A stretch of DNA of 54,562 nt from WHSW01 sp035296705 (GTDB lineage Bacteria > Actinomycetota > Thermoleophilia > Solirubrobacterales > 70-9): NCBI GenBank assembly GCA_035296705.1, contig DATHAL010000090.1, positions 1 through 54,562 of the forward strand. Direction: 5' to 3'. Numbering within the stretch: position 1 is the first letter of the stretch; every line of letters begins with the position of its first letter. This document shows, in pieces, positions 7,874-18,525 of this stretch. The notes under the pieces were generated by a model. It did no database searches. It saw only the letters and a list, made by a program, of their open reading frames with translations, and was not told where the DNA came from. Made by a program: the position numbers and the translations under genes.

Positions 7874-8149
7874 ATGGATTTGCTGCCCATCGCTCAGGCC
7901 GCTGAGGGCATCACCGACACCGGCATCACGGACGCCGGCAAGGCGATCGCGCTGGGCGTCGGCGCCGGGCTCGGCTCGATCGGCGCGGGCATCGGCATCG
8001 GGATCATCTTCGGCAAGGAGATCGAGTCCGTCGCCCGCCAGCCCGAGATGAAGGACGAGCTTCAGTCGATCCGTTGGCTCGGCTTCGCGCTCACCGAGGC
8101 GGTCGCCTTCTACACGTTCATCTTCGGTCTGATCGCATTCTTCCTCTAG
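7874..8149 (+). CDS. atpE: ATP synthase F0 subunit c
   Basis: The 91-residue rotor proteolipid: a glycine-rich first helix (GVGAGLGSIGAGIGIG), the cytoplasmic RQPE loop (residues 55-58) and a second helix with the ion-carrying carboxylate Glu75 in LTEAVAFYTF. The residues around Glu75 are hydrophobic, and the extra Gln/Ser/Thr ligands of sodium-type rings are not evident, so proton coupling is expected. An extra polar N-terminus of about 20 residues precedes helix 1. AAAGGAG lies 9 bases before the ATG, the strongest ribosome-binding site in the operon, as expected for the most abundant subunit. Confidence 0.97.
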   Translation: MDLLPIAQAAEGITDTGITDAGKAIALGVGAGLGSIGAGIGIGIIFGKEIESVARQPEMKDELQSIRWLGFALTEAVAFYTFIFGLIAFFL

Positions 8150-8154
8150 ACCAG

Positions 8155-8742
8155 ATGGAGCTGCTCGCGACAATCGCGACGGTATTGCCCGTCGCCGCCG
8201 AGGATGAGGGCGGAGGAAGCTTCCTCGTCTCGCCCGGCCTCGGCCTGATGATCTGGACCCTGCTCCTGTTCGGGATCACGATGTTCGTCCTCGGAAAGTT
8301 CGCCTTCCCCAGGATCGGCGAGGCGCTCGAGAAGCGCGCCAATGCGATCCGCGACAACATCGAGGCGTCCGAGCGCCAGCGCGAGGAGGCCGACGAGTTG
8401 CTCGAGGAGTACCGCCAGCGGCTGCGCGAGGCTCGCGAGCAGGCCGACGACATCCTCGCCCGCGCCCGCAAGGCCTCCGAGGCGGCGGTCGCCGAGGCGA
8501 CGTCGGAGGGCAGGACCAAGCGCGAGGAGCTGGTTGCCGCCGCGCGCAAGGACATCGAGGCCGAGACGCGGCGCTCGCTCGAGCAGATCCGCAAGGAGGT
8601 CGCGGACCTGACCGTGCTCGCGACGGAGAAGATCACCCGCAAGGCGCTCGATGACGACGACCAGCGCCGCCTGGTCGAGGAGGCGCTCGCCGAGGTCGAC
8701 TTCTCGACGCTCGCCGGCAACGGCGCGGAGGAGAGGGCCTAG
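8155..8742 (+). CDS. atpF: ATP synthase F0 subunit b
   Basis: The 195-residue peripheral stalk subunit: a single membrane helix at about residues 28-47 (LGLMIWTLLLFGITMFVLGKF) after a short acidic N-terminus, then a long charged helix with heptad-like Glu/Arg/Ala content that should dimerise and bind the delta subunit. The frame is open upstream into atpE, but the ATG five bases after the atpE stop gives the normal length. It is followed by atpH after 3 bases. Confidence 0.96.
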   Translation: MELLATIATVLPVAAEDEGGGSFLVSPGLGLMIWTLLLFGITMFVLGKFAFPRIGEALEKRANAIRDNIEASERQREEADELLEEYRQRLREAREQADDILARARKASEAAVAEATSEGRTKREELVAAARKDIEAETRRSLEQIRKEVADLTVLATEKITRKALDDDDQRRLVEEALAEVDFSTLAGNGAEERA

Positions 8743-8745
8743 ACC

Positions 8746-9279
8746 GTGGAGGAGATCGCGCGGGTATACGCCGACGCGCTGTTCGGGGCGGCGAAGGACG
8801 GAGGGAAGCTCGATCAGATCCGCGACCAGCTCGGCCAGTTCGCCGATGCCGTGGCGCAGAACCGGGACCTCCAGCTCTTCCTGTTCAGCCCGTACTTCTC
8901 CTCGGCCGAGAAGCGGGAGGGGATCGCGAGGGCGGTCTCCGGCGCCGAGCCGGAGCTCGTGAACTTCCTCGAGCTGCTGGCCGAAAAGCACCGGATGCCA
9001 GCTATCTTCCGTATCCGCCGGCAGTACGACGAGCTCTGGGCGGAGGCCAACCGCCGCCTCGAGGTGACCGTGACGAGCGCGGTCGAGCTCGACCCGCAGG
9101 TGGTCGAGCGGGTCGGATCGGAGATCGAGCGGCAGACGGATCGGAAGATCGACGTTCAGAGCAACGTCGACGAGAACATCCTCGGCGGCCTCGTGCTCCA
9201 AGTCGGCAACATGGTCCTCGACGCGAGCCTGCGGTCGAAGCTGGAGAAACTTAGAAAGGAAGTCGCTGCCGCCAGCTGA
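8746..9279 (+). CDS. atpH: ATP synthase F1 subunit delta
   Basis: 177 residues, normal for the OSCP/delta subunit that joins the b stalk to the top of the alpha-beta head. Recognisable features are the opening EEIARVYADALFGAA, the central FLELLAEKHRMPAI and the C-terminal beta-rich VDENILGGLVLQVGNMVLDASLRSKLEKL, the family signature. It begins with GTG behind a GGAGGAGAGG ribosome-binding region inside the end of atpF. Confidence 0.95.
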   Translation: MEEIARVYADALFGAAKDGGKLDQIRDQLGQFADAVAQNRDLQLFLFSPYFSSAEKREGIARAVSGAEPELVNFLELLAEKHRMPAIFRIRRQYDELWAEANRRLEVTVTSAVELDPQVVERVGSEIERQTDRKIDVQSNVDENILGGLVLQVGNMVLDASLRSKLEKLRKEVAAAS

Positions 9280-9312
9280 GCGCGGCGACGAAATTCAAAG
9301 GAGAACTTGAGC

Positions 9313-10998
<1,686 letters not shown>

Positions 10999-11003
10999 GC
11001 AAG

Positions 11004-11117
11004 ATGAGCGCCTCACCGTCAGTACACCCGCAGATGCCGCACATGGCACTTCGCATCCCGTCGTCCGCGCGCGCTGAGCGGCCCGGCGAGCGCACCGGCA
11101 GGACGGCGCCCGTCTGA
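11004..11117 (+). CDS. Possible 37-residue ORF between atpA and atpG
   Basis: An ATG-started frame of 37 codons fills the gap after atpA. Its TGA overlaps the atpG ATG in the TGATG arrangement typical of coupled genes. The peptide (MSASPSVHPQMPHMALRI then Arg/Pro-rich) resembles nothing I know, and there is no Shine-Dalgarno near its ATG. It may be an uncharacterised small protein, a leader peptide that feeds ribosomes into atpG (which itself lacks a good ribosome-binding site), or chance in GC-rich DNA. Confidence 0.3.
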   Translation: MSASPSVHPQMPHMALRIPSSARAERPGERTGRTAPV

Positions 11118-12034
11118 TGGCAACCCAGAAGGAAGTCAAGAACCGCATCGCGTCGGTCAAGAACATCCACAAGATCACGCGAGCGATGGAGATGGTCGCT
11201 GCGGCGCGGCTGCGGCGCGCCGAGCAGCGGATCGACCGCATGCGCCCCTACGCCCAGGCGATCCGCAAGATGACGCGCCAGGTCTCCGACGCCTCGGCGA
11301 CCATCCAGCGGGTGGCGCTGCTCGAGGAGCGCGAGCAGGTGAAGCGGGTCGGCGTCATCCTCGTCACCGGCGACCGCGGCCTCGCCGGCGCCTTCAACAC
11401 GAACATCATCCGCGAGGGCCTGCGGCTCAAGGGCGAGTTTCGCTCGGACGGCGCCGAGGTCTCGTTCTCGGTCGTCGGTCGGCGCGGCAACTCGACCCTG
11501 ACCTTCCGCGGCGAGGAGATCGCAAACTCCTACACGGGGTTCACCGACCGCCCCGCGTTCACCGACGCCCGCGCGATCTCGCGGGACGTCACAGCGGCTT
11601 ACGTCGACGAGGAGCTCGACCGGGTCGAGCTCATCTACAACCGCTACGTCTCGCCGCTCACCCAGTTCGTGCGGCGCCAGACGCTGCTCCCGCTCCAGCA
11701 GGCGGAGGTCTTCGGCGAGGGGATCCCCGACGAGGAGCCACCGTCCGACGAGGAGCTTGCCGAGGCGCATGCCAAGGCCTTCTGGGACTACGAGCCGGAG
11801 CCGGAGCAGCTGCTGCCGATGCTGTTCGAGGAGTACGTGGACCTCTCGGTGTATCGCGCGCTCCTCGAGTCGTCCGCCTCGGAGCTCGGCGCGCGGATGA
11901 CGGCGATGCGCTCGGCGGCGGAGAACGCGCAGGACATGATCGGCGACCTGACCCTGGCGATGAATCGGGCGCGGCAGGCGGAGATCACGCAGGAGATTCT
12001 TGAAGTCGTTGGCGGAGCGGAAGCGCTCGGCTGA
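11117..12034 (+). CDS. atpG: ATP synthase F1 subunit gamma
   Basis: Central rotor shaft, 305 residues. The N-terminal helix NRIASVKNIHKITRAMEMVAAARLRRAE and the C-terminal ASELGARMTAMRSAAENAQDMIGDLTLAMNRARQA-type helix form the coiled coil that turns inside the head, and VILVTGDRGLAGAFN is the family signature. Around residues 203-225 there is an acidic insertion (EEPPSDEELAEAH) relative to short gamma subunits. Its last codons run almost to atpD. Strong conservation at both ends leaves no doubt about the call. Confidence 0.96.
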   Translation: MATQKEVKNRIASVKNIHKITRAMEMVAAARLRRAEQRIDRMRPYAQAIRKMTRQVSDASATIQRVALLEEREQVKRVGVILVTGDRGLAGAFNTNIIREGLRLKGEFRSDGAEVSFSVVGRRGNSTLTFRGEEIANSYTGFTDRPAFTDARAISRDVTAAYVDEELDRVELIYNRYVSPLTQFVRRQTLLPLQQAEVFGEGIPDEEPPSDEELAEAHAKAFWDYEPEPEQLLPMLFEEYVDLSVYRALLESSASELGARMTAMRSAAENAQDMIGDLTLAMNRARQAEITQEILEVVGGAEALG

Positions 12035-12050
12035 GAACGTAAGGAGCGAA

Positions 12051-13571
12051 GTGGCCGACCAGAACGGAAACGGAACCAATGTCGGGCGGATCGAATCCGT
12101 CACCGGCGTCGTCGTCGACGCCGTGTTCGACGAGCACCTGCCCGAGATCTACTCGGCGCTCGAGATCAAGGTGCCCGAGGAGGGCAACCGCCCGGCTCTC
12201 GACCTGATCTGCGAGGTCCAGCAGCATCTCGGCGACGATCGCGTGCGCGCGGTGGCGATGGACGCCACCGACGGGCTGCAGCGCGGCGACGAGGTGATCG
12301 ACACCGGCGGCCCGATCACGGTGCCGGTGGGGCGCGCGACGCTCGGCCGGATCTTCAATCTGCTCGGGGAGCCGATCGACAACGCCGGTGACGTCGAGGC
12401 CGACGATCGCTGGCCGATCCACCGCCCCGCGCCTTCGGTCGAGGATCTCGCGCCCGCGCAGGAGATCCTCGAGACCGGGATCAAGGTGGTCGACCTGCTC
12501 GCCCCGTACGCCAAGGGCGGCAAGGTCGGCCTCTTCGGCGGGGCCGGGGTCGGCAAGACGGTTCTGATCCAGGAGCTGATCCGCAACATCGCCGAGGAGC
12601 ATGAGGGCCTCTCGGCGTTCTGCGGCGTCGGCGAGCGCTCGCGCGAGGGCAACGACCTCTGGGGCGAGATGAAGGAGTCGGGCGTCATCGACAAGACGAT
12701 GCTCGTCTTCGGCCAGATGAACGAGCCGCCGGGCGCCCGCCTTCGGGTCGCTCTGTCCGGCCTCACGATGGCGGAGTACTTCCGCGAGCAGGGCGGGCAG
12801 GACGTGTTGCTGTTCATCGACAACATCTTCCGCTTCGTCCAGGCGGGCTCCGAGGTCTCGGCGCTGCTCGGCCGGATGCCGTCGGCGGTCGGCTACCAGC
12901 CAACGCTCGAAACCGAGATGGGAGGCCTGCAGGAGCGGATCTCCTCGACCCAGAAGGGATCGGTGACATCGATCCAGGCGGTCTACGTGCCCGCCGACGA
13001 CCTCACCGACCCGGCGCCGGCATCCGTGTTCGCGCACCTGAACGCGACGACGACGCTCTCGCGCGCGATCTCCGAGAAGGGGATCTACCCGGCGGTCGAC
13101 CCGCTCGACTCGACCTCCACGATCCTCAAGCCGGACATTCTCGGCGAGGAGCATTACCGGACCGCGACCGAGGTCCAGGAGGTCCTGCAGCGCTACCGCG
13201 AGCTCCAGGACATCATCGCGATCCTCGGGATCGACGAGCTCTCCGACGAGGACAAGCTGGCCGTCAACCGCGCTCGCAAGCTCGAGCGATTCCTCAGTCA
13301 GCCGTTCTTCGTCGCCTCGCAGTTCACCGGGCGGGACGGTGAGTACGTCCCCGTCGCCGACACCGTGCGCAGCTTCCGCGAGATCCTCGACGGCAAGCAC
13401 GACGACCTGCCCGAGTCCGCGTTCTACATGAAGGGATCGATCGACCAGGTCACCGGAACGCAGGAGAAGGGCGAGAAGGACGAGGGTGTCGAGCGCGAGG
13501 CGGCGGAGGCAGAGGAGCGCGCTGAGCGCGAGACCTCCGACGCCGAGACCGCCGAGGCGGTCGAGGCCTAG
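12051..13571 (+). CDS. atpD: ATP synthase F1 subunit beta, with acidic C-terminal tail
   Basis: Catalytic subunit, 506 residues. Walker A GGAGVGKT lies at residues 163-170. GERSREGNDLW, ALSGLTMAEYFRE and LLFIDNIFRF (Walker B) follow. The GTG at 12051 has AAGGAG four bases upstream. The frame extends 17 codons back into atpG but without homology. Like the alpha subunit here, it ends in a Glu/Ala/Arg-rich extension of roughly 35 residues (EREAAEAEERAERETSDAE) that normal beta subunits lack. Confidence 0.97.
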   Translation: MADQNGNGTNVGRIESVTGVVVDAVFDEHLPEIYSALEIKVPEEGNRPALDLICEVQQHLGDDRVRAVAMDATDGLQRGDEVIDTGGPITVPVGRATLGRIFNLLGEPIDNAGDVEADDRWPIHRPAPSVEDLAPAQEILETGIKVVDLLAPYAKGGKVGLFGGAGVGKTVLIQELIRNIAEEHEGLSAFCGVGERSREGNDLWGEMKESGVIDKTMLVFGQMNEPPGARLRVALSGLTMAEYFREQGGQDVLLFIDNIFRFVQAGSEVSALLGRMPSAVGYQPTLETEMGGLQERISSTQKGSVTSIQAVYVPADDLTDPAPASVFAHLNATTTLSRAISEKGIYPAVDPLDSTSTILKPDILGEEHYRTATEVQEVLQRYRELQDIIAILGIDELSDEDKLAVNRARKLERFLSQPFFVASQFTGRDGEYVPVADTVRSFREILDGKHDDLPESAFYMKGSIDQVTGTQEKGEKDEGVEREAAEAEERAERETSDAETAEAVEA

Positions 13572-13577
13572 GGGCCA

Positions 13578-13997
13578 GTGGCGGGCGATCGCAAGCTCGA
13601 GGCCGAGGTCCTCACCCCGGAGGGCGAGGTCTTCCGGGGCGAGCTTCGGATGCTCTCGACCCGCACCACTGTGGGCGAGGTCGGAATCCTCGCCGAGCAC
13701 ATCCCGATGATCGCCCGTCTCGTTCCGGCCGAGCTTCGTCTCCACCACTCCGAGTCGGACTCCGACGTCGACCGCTACGCGCAGGGCGAGGGCTGGCTCG
13801 AGGTGTTCGCGAACCGCGCCCGGGTGCTGATCGCGGAGGCGATCCCGCCCGACCAGCTCGACGCCGGCGACCTGCGCCGGCGCCTCGAGGATGCCGAGCA
13901 GAGCCTGAACGAGGCCGAGGAGGGATCGGCGGCGGCCGAGCAGGCCGAGCGCGAGCGTGCGCGAGCCGAGGCCTTCCTGGCCATCGCCGAGCGCTGA
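13578..13997 (+). CDS. atpC: ATP synthase F1 subunit epsilon
   Basis: 139 residues: the N-terminal beta-sandwich (LEAEVLTPEGEVFRGEL, GEVGILAEHIPMIARL) and a C-terminal pair of helices (LDAGDLRRRLEDAEQSL onward) that can act as an inhibitory arm and bind ATP in other species. The sandwich has an unusual acidic DSDSDVDRY-type loop around residue 55-63. GTG start six bases after atpD. It is the last subunit gene, and the next gene follows in the same direction after 15 bases, so the transcript may continue. Confidence 0.93.
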   Translation: MAGDRKLEAEVLTPEGEVFRGELRMLSTRTTVGEVGILAEHIPMIARLVPAELRLHHSESDSDVDRYAQGEGWLEVFANRARVLIAEAIPPDQLDAGDLRRRLEDAEQSLNEAEEGSAAAEQAERERARAEAFLAIAER

Positions 13998-14012
13998 TCG
14001 GCTGCGGGCACC

Positions 14013-15122
14013 TTGGATGAGAGGCTGCTCACCGAGAAGCTGATCGGCTACGACACCTCGCAGCCGGAGGGCATCAAGCAGTGCGCCGGGTTCATCAAGG
14101 GATGGCTCGACGCCCGCGACATCGACACCCATCAGCTCGACGTCCGCGGGCTTCCGATCACGGTCGCGGACGTGGGACCCGCCGACGCCCCGATGACGGT
14201 GCTCCTGCACGGCCACCTCGACGTGGTCCCCGGGTTGCCGGAGCAGTTCGAGCCGCGGCTCGAGGGCGAGCGCCTCTACGGGCGCGGCGCCTACGACATG
14301 AAGGGGGCGCTGGCATCGCTGCTGCTCGCGACCGCCGATCTGCGCAGCGCCGACGGCGTGCGGGTGCGGCTCGGGGTCGTGCCCGACGAGGAGTCCGAGG
14401 AGGCGGACGAGCGCGGCGGCGACGTGCTCGTCGCGGAGGGCTTCACCGGCGACTTCGCGATCACCGGCGAGCCGACCGACATGCACGTCGGCGTCGCCGC
14501 CAAGGGCGTCGTCGCGATGAGGCTGCGGGTCGAGGGTCGCGCCGCGCATGGGGCGACGCCGTGGCTCGGCGAGAACGCGATCCTGCGCGCGATCGACGTG
14601 TTCCGCGCGATCCAGTCGCTACCGTTTGCGTCCCGGAGCTCGGAGCTCTTCGATCGGCCGTCGATCAACCTAGGCCGGATCCTGGGTGGCGACGCCCTCA
14701 ACAAGGTGCCCGACACTTGCTACATCGACGTCGACGTGCGCTACCTGCCCGAGCAGGATCCCGAGTCGATCCTCGCAGAGGTTTCCGGCATCCCCGGGGC
14801 GGCGGTGGTCTCCACCTTCATGCGCCCGCCGGCGCTCGTCGACCCGGAGTCGCCGTTCGTCCGCGCGCTCTGCGAGGCGACCGCGCACCACCATGAGGGC
14901 GAGGTGACGAGCGTCGGGCGAGACGGCGCCTCCGACGCCGTCTCGTTCCTCAGGATCGGCGTGCCGGCGGTCGAGTTCGGCCCGCTCGGTGCCGGCCATC
15001 ACGGGCCCGAGGAGTGGGTCTCCGTGCCATCGCTTGCGAGCTACCGGCGTGCGATCGTCGAGTTCGTGGGCAGGCTCCCCGAGGGCCTCGCCGAAGTACC
15101 GAAGGTTGAGGAGAAGCCGTGA
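14013..15122 (+). CDS. M20 family metallopeptidase / deacylase (DapE/ArgE-like)
   Basis: A 369-residue zinc hydrolase. The metal-site motifs are all present: GHLD (His68, Asp70), GRGAYDMKG, PDEESEE with the general-base Glu, ITGEPTD and the closing GAGHHGPEEW histidine. A dimerisation lid domain (VEGRAAHGATPWLGENAI) sits in the middle. Family members remove acyl groups in lysine or arginine synthesis or cleave small peptides, and the substrate here cannot be read from sequence. It starts with TTG; the nearby ATG is out of frame. The stop overlaps the LCP gene start (GTGA), suggesting a coupled pair at the envelope-amino-acid interface. Confidence 0.85.
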   Translation: MDERLLTEKLIGYDTSQPEGIKQCAGFIKGWLDARDIDTHQLDVRGLPITVADVGPADAPMTVLLHGHLDVVPGLPEQFEPRLEGERLYGRGAYDMKGALASLLLATADLRSADGVRVRLGVVPDEESEEADERGGDVLVAEGFTGDFAITGEPTDMHVGVAAKGVVAMRLRVEGRAAHGATPWLGENAILRAIDVFRAIQSLPFASRSSELFDRPSINLGRILGGDALNKVPDTCYIDVDVRYLPEQDPESILAEVSGIPGAAVVSTFMRPPALVDPESPFVRALCEATAHHHEGEVTSVGRDGASDAVSFLRIGVPAVEFGPLGAGHHGPEEWVSVPSLASYRRAIVEFVGRLPEGLAEVPKVEEKP

Positions 15123-17179
15123 GGCCGGATGACGAGAGCAAGGACGCTCCACGCGACGACGACGTCGCCGACGAGGCGGGGGAGCACGAGGCGCCGCCGC
15201 CCGCCACCTGGGCGGCGCGGCAGCGGGCGGAGAAGCCCGAGGACGAGGGCGAGCGCGAGGCGGCTGAGGCACCGGAGGAGGGGGAGCCGCAGGAGAGCTC
15301 GGAGGAGAGCCGTGCGGGGTTCACCGAGGAGTTCGACGAGATCCAGCGCGACCTCGACGAGGAGCTCGACGCACTCGAGGACGAGCACGGCGGCGAGCCC
15401 GAGGAGGCCGACGCCGAGCCGAAGGCGCAGGAAGCCGGCGAGCCCGTCTCGCAGGCGACCGTCGAAACGAACACGCTCGAGCTCTCGGACCGCGAGGAGG
15501 CGCAGGAGGCGGCCCTCGCCGGGCTTCGCGCACGCGCCGCAAAGGGGGAGGCCGAGCTGCCCGATCGGGCGGCCGAGGAGGAGGATGCTGAGACGCCGGA
15601 GCCCCAGGGCGGGGCGCCGTCAGCCCCGCCTCCCGCGCTCGCGGCCGCCGTTGAGGAAGGGCGAAGGCCGCCGCGCGCGAAGCCGGTCTGGGCGCGCTTT
15701 CTCGCGGCCTCGGTCTTGATCGTCATCTCGATGGCTGCGGCGACGTCGATCAGCCTCCTGGTCTACCTCACCGACATCGCGAAGGGGCTCGGCGACAACG
15801 ACAGGCTCGCGAACCTGCAGGAGCAGCTCGAGTTCGCCGACGGCGGGGCGCCCCAGACGATCCTCATCCTCGGCTCGGACAAACGGCTCGACATGAAGGG
15901 CGACCCGGGGCGCTCGGACACGACGATCGTCCTGCGCGTCGACCCGAACCAGAACCGCATCGCGCTGCTCTCGATCCCCCGCGACCTGAAGGTGAACATC
16001 CCCGGCGTCGGCGTCGACAAGTTCAACGCCGCCTACACCTACGGCGGCCCGAAGCTGACACTGAGGGTCGTGAAGCAACTCCTGGGCGTCGACGTGAACC
16101 ACGTCGTCAACATCAACTTCACCGGCTTCGCCGACGCGGTGAATGCGATCGGATGCGTCTATGTCGACGTCGATCGCCACTACTACATCCCGCCGGACTC
16201 GGGCACCGCCGAGATCAACATCGAGGCCGGCTATCAGCGGCTCTGCGGCCTCAAGGCGCTCCAGTACGTCCGCTACCGCCACACGGACACCGACCTCGTC
16301 CGCGCGGCACGCCAGCAGGACTTCCTGCGCGAGGCACGCCAGAAGCTGCCGCCCGGAACGCTGATCCGCGACCGCAACGAGCTGCTGGACATCTTCACCG
16401 AGTACACGACCTCCGACATCACCGATGGCGTCCAGCTGCTCGAGCTCTTGAAGACGTTCCTCGGCGTCCAGTCGGCGCCCGTCTACGAGGTCCACTTCCC
16501 GGCCGACCTCGGCGATGGGACCTCGGGCTACGTGACGGCCTCGCAGGAGGCGATCAAGAACGCCGTCAACGAGCTCATGGCGGCTCAGGGCACGCCGGGT
16601 GAGCGGCCGGGCGGGGAGAGCTCCAAGCCCGTCGAGGAGGAGAAGCCTGAGGACAACGGCGGCTCGGGCGGCAAGGAGGACCCTGGCGACAACGACCACT
16701 TCGTCGGCCCGAAGATGCAGGACTCGACCGCGGAGGGTCAGGCGTTCGCTCACCAGGTCTCCGTCAAGAAGAAGAAGGACGGCGACCCGATGGTCACCTT
16801 CCCGATCTACTACCCGACGCGGCTGGTTCCCGGATCGGTGCTCGCGCGCGACTCGCGCGCCTTCCCGATCGACGCCCCGGACAAGGACGTCTACTACGGC
16901 TACAGGATGGTCGCCCAGTACCAGGGCCCCGGCGGCTTCCTCGAGTACTACGGCGTCTCGGGCACGGACTGGGTCGACGCACCGATCCTCGACAACCCGA
17001 GCGAGATCCGAGAGATCGACGGCAAGGAGTACGACCTCTTCTACGACGGCGACCGCCTGCGGCTGGTGGGCTGGAAGACGAAGAACGCCGCCTACTGGGT
17101 CAACAACACGCTCCTGCAGTCGCTCGACGAGCGCGAGCTGCTCTCGGTCGCCACGTCGATGCGCGAGTACCACGGATAG
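15119..17179 (+). CDS. LytR-CpsA-Psr (LCP) family glycopolymer ligase with acidic N-terminal and extra C-terminal domain
   Basis: A 686-residue membrane-anchored protein. Residues 1-190 are highly acidic and low-complexity (repeated EEGE/EEA), predicted disordered and cytoplasmic. A membrane helix follows at about 192-216, then the LCP domain from about 243 with TILILGSDKR, RSDTTIVLRVDP, SIPRDLKV and the late QYVRYRH. LCP enzymes transfer polyprenyl-linked glycopolymers onto peptidoglycan outside the cell. After a Gly/Glu/Lys linker (about 500-540) there is a further folded domain of about 140 residues ending in NTLLQSLDERELLSVATSM, which resembles DUF4367-type extracytoplasmic domains. The WecA-like and sugar-nucleotide genes nearby support a wall-polymer role. 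Confidence 0.9.
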   Translation: MRPDDESKDAPRDDDVADEAGEHEAPPPATWAARQRAEKPEDEGEREAAEAPEEGEPQESSEESRAGFTEEFDEIQRDLDEELDALEDEHGGEPEEADAEPKAQEAGEPVSQATVETNTLELSDREEAQEAALAGLRARAAKGEAELPDRAAEEEDAETPEPQGGAPSAPPPALAAAVEEGRRPPRAKPVWARFLAASVLIVISMAAATSISLLVYLTDIAKGLGDNDRLANLQEQLEFADGGAPQTILILGSDKRLDMKGDPGRSDTTIVLRVDPNQNRIALLSIPRDLKVNIPGVGVDKFNAAYTYGGPKLTLRVVKQLLGVDVNHVVNINFTGFADAVNAIGCVYVDVDRHYYIPPDSGTAEINIEAGYQRLCGLKALQYVRYRHTDTDLVRAARQQDFLREARQKLPPGTLIRDRNELLDIFTEYTTSDITDGVQLLELLKTFLGVQSAPVYEVHFPADLGDGTSGYVTASQEAIKNAVNELMAAQGTPGERPGGESSKPVEEEKPEDNGGSGGKEDPGDNDHFVGPKMQDSTAEGQAFAHQVSVKKKKDGDPMVTFPIYYPTRLVPGSVLARDSRAFPIDAPDKDVYYGYRMVAQYQGPGGFLEYYGVSGTDWVDAPILDNPSEIREIDGKEYDLFYDGDRLRLVGWKTKNAAYWVNNTLLQSLDERELLSVATSMREYHG

Positions 17180-17208
17180 ACGGCCGGGATCGTCTAGTTT
17201 CCCCGACC

Positions 17209-18525
17209 GTGAACGCGAACGAGAAGCCGCCGATCGGCGTCGTCGGCGTCGGCTGGGTGGGGCTGGTGACGGCGGCCTGCTTCGCCGACGTCGGCCATCC
17301 CGTCGTCGCGATGGACATCGACGAAGCCAAGGTCGAGACGCTGAGCTCGGGCGGTGCGCTGCCGATCCACGAGCCGGGACTGCTCGACCTCGTGGAGCGA
17401 AACCGCCAGCGCCTGCGGTTCACCACCGAGATGACGGAAGTGCTCGAGCACTGCCGCCTGCTGTTCTGCTGCGTCGACACGCCGCCCACCTACTCCGGCG
17501 ACGCCGACCTCTCGAGGGTCGAGGCCGTCGTCGCGGCGCTCCCCGAGGGCTCGGAGCACGCGCTGGTGATGAAGAGCACGGTCCCGGCCGGCACGGGCGC
17601 GGCGATCCGCCGCTCGCGGCCCGGGCTCGTCTACGTCTCCTGCCCGGAGTTTCTCAAGGAGGGAACCGCGGTCAAGGACTTCCTCGAGCCGGAGCGCGTC
17701 GTGATCGGCGCCGACGAAGGTTCCGAATCGGCGGCCGAGATGGTCGCCGACGCCTACCGGCCGCTCGGCGGCGAGCTGGTGATGACGGACGTCGCCTCCG
17801 CCGAGATGATCAAGCTCGCCTCGAACGCGTTTCTCGCCACCAAGATCTCGTTCATAAACGAGATCGCCAACGTCTGTGAGGGCGTCGGCGCAGACGTCCG
17901 CGAGGTCGCGCGCGGCATGGGACTCGACGATCGCATCGGACCGAAGTTCCTGCAGGCGGGCATTGGCTACGGGGGGTCGTGCTTCCCAAAGGACACCCAG
18001 GCGCTGAAGCAGCTCGCCGGCAACACGGGCTACCACTTCCAGCTCCTGACCGCGGTGATCGAGGTCAACGAGCTGCAGAAGCGGCGGGTGATCTCGAAGC
18101 TGACCAAGCACCTCGGGTCGCTGGCGGGAAAGCGGGTGGCGCTGCTCGGGCTCGCGTTCAAGCCGAACACGGACGACATGCGCGAGGCCTCGAGCCTCGT
18201 CCTCGCTGCGCGGCTTCAGGGCGAGGGCGCGAGGGTCGCCGCCTACGACCCGATCGCGGAGGCGCGGGCGGGAGAGCTCCTGCCGAACGTCGAGCTCGCC
18301 GACACGGCGGTCGAGGCTCTCGAGGGAGCCGACGCCGCGGTCCTCGTCACCGAGTGGCCGGAGTTCGCGGAGCTCGATTGGGAGGAGCTCGCCGGCCGGA
18401 TGGCGACGCCACTGATCGTCGACGGACGGAACTTCCTCGCCCCGGAGCGGCTCCGCGCCGCGGGCTTCACGTACGAGGGGATCGGGCGGGCGCCCGAGCC
18501 GGCGCGCACGAGGACGCCCGGCTGA
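17209..18525 (+). CDS. ugd: UDP-glucose/GDP-mannose dehydrogenase family protein
   Basis: 438 residues that oxidise a nucleotide sugar to its uronic acid with two NAD. The N-terminal Rossmann fold reads GVVGVGWVGLVTAACFADVGH; the catalytic cysteine is Cys258 in GYGGSCFPKD; the C-terminal domain has LGLAFKPNTDDMREASS. UDP-glucose is the default substrate, but UDP-ManNAc-type relatives look similar. A TAGTTT hexamer ends eight bases before the GTG and no Shine-Dalgarno is seen, so an internal leaderless promoter after the LCP gene is plausible. The stop overlaps the next start (TGATG). Confidence 0.9.
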   Translation: MNANEKPPIGVVGVGWVGLVTAACFADVGHPVVAMDIDEAKVETLSSGGALPIHEPGLLDLVERNRQRLRFTTEMTEVLEHCRLLFCCVDTPPTYSGDADLSRVEAVVAALPEGSEHALVMKSTVPAGTGAAIRRSRPGLVYVSCPEFLKEGTAVKDFLEPERVVIGADEGSESAAEMVADAYRPLGGELVMTDVASAEMIKLASNAFLATKISFINEIANVCEGVGADVREVARGMGLDDRIGPKFLQAGIGYGGSCFPKDTQALKQLAGNTGYHFQLLTAVIEVNELQKRRVISKLTKHLGSLAGKRVALLGLAFKPNTDDMREASSLVLAARLQGEGARVAAYDPIAEARAGELLPNVELADTAVEALEGADAAVLVTEWPEFAELDWEELAGRMATPLIVDGRNFLAPERLRAAGFTYEGIGRAPEPARTRTPG

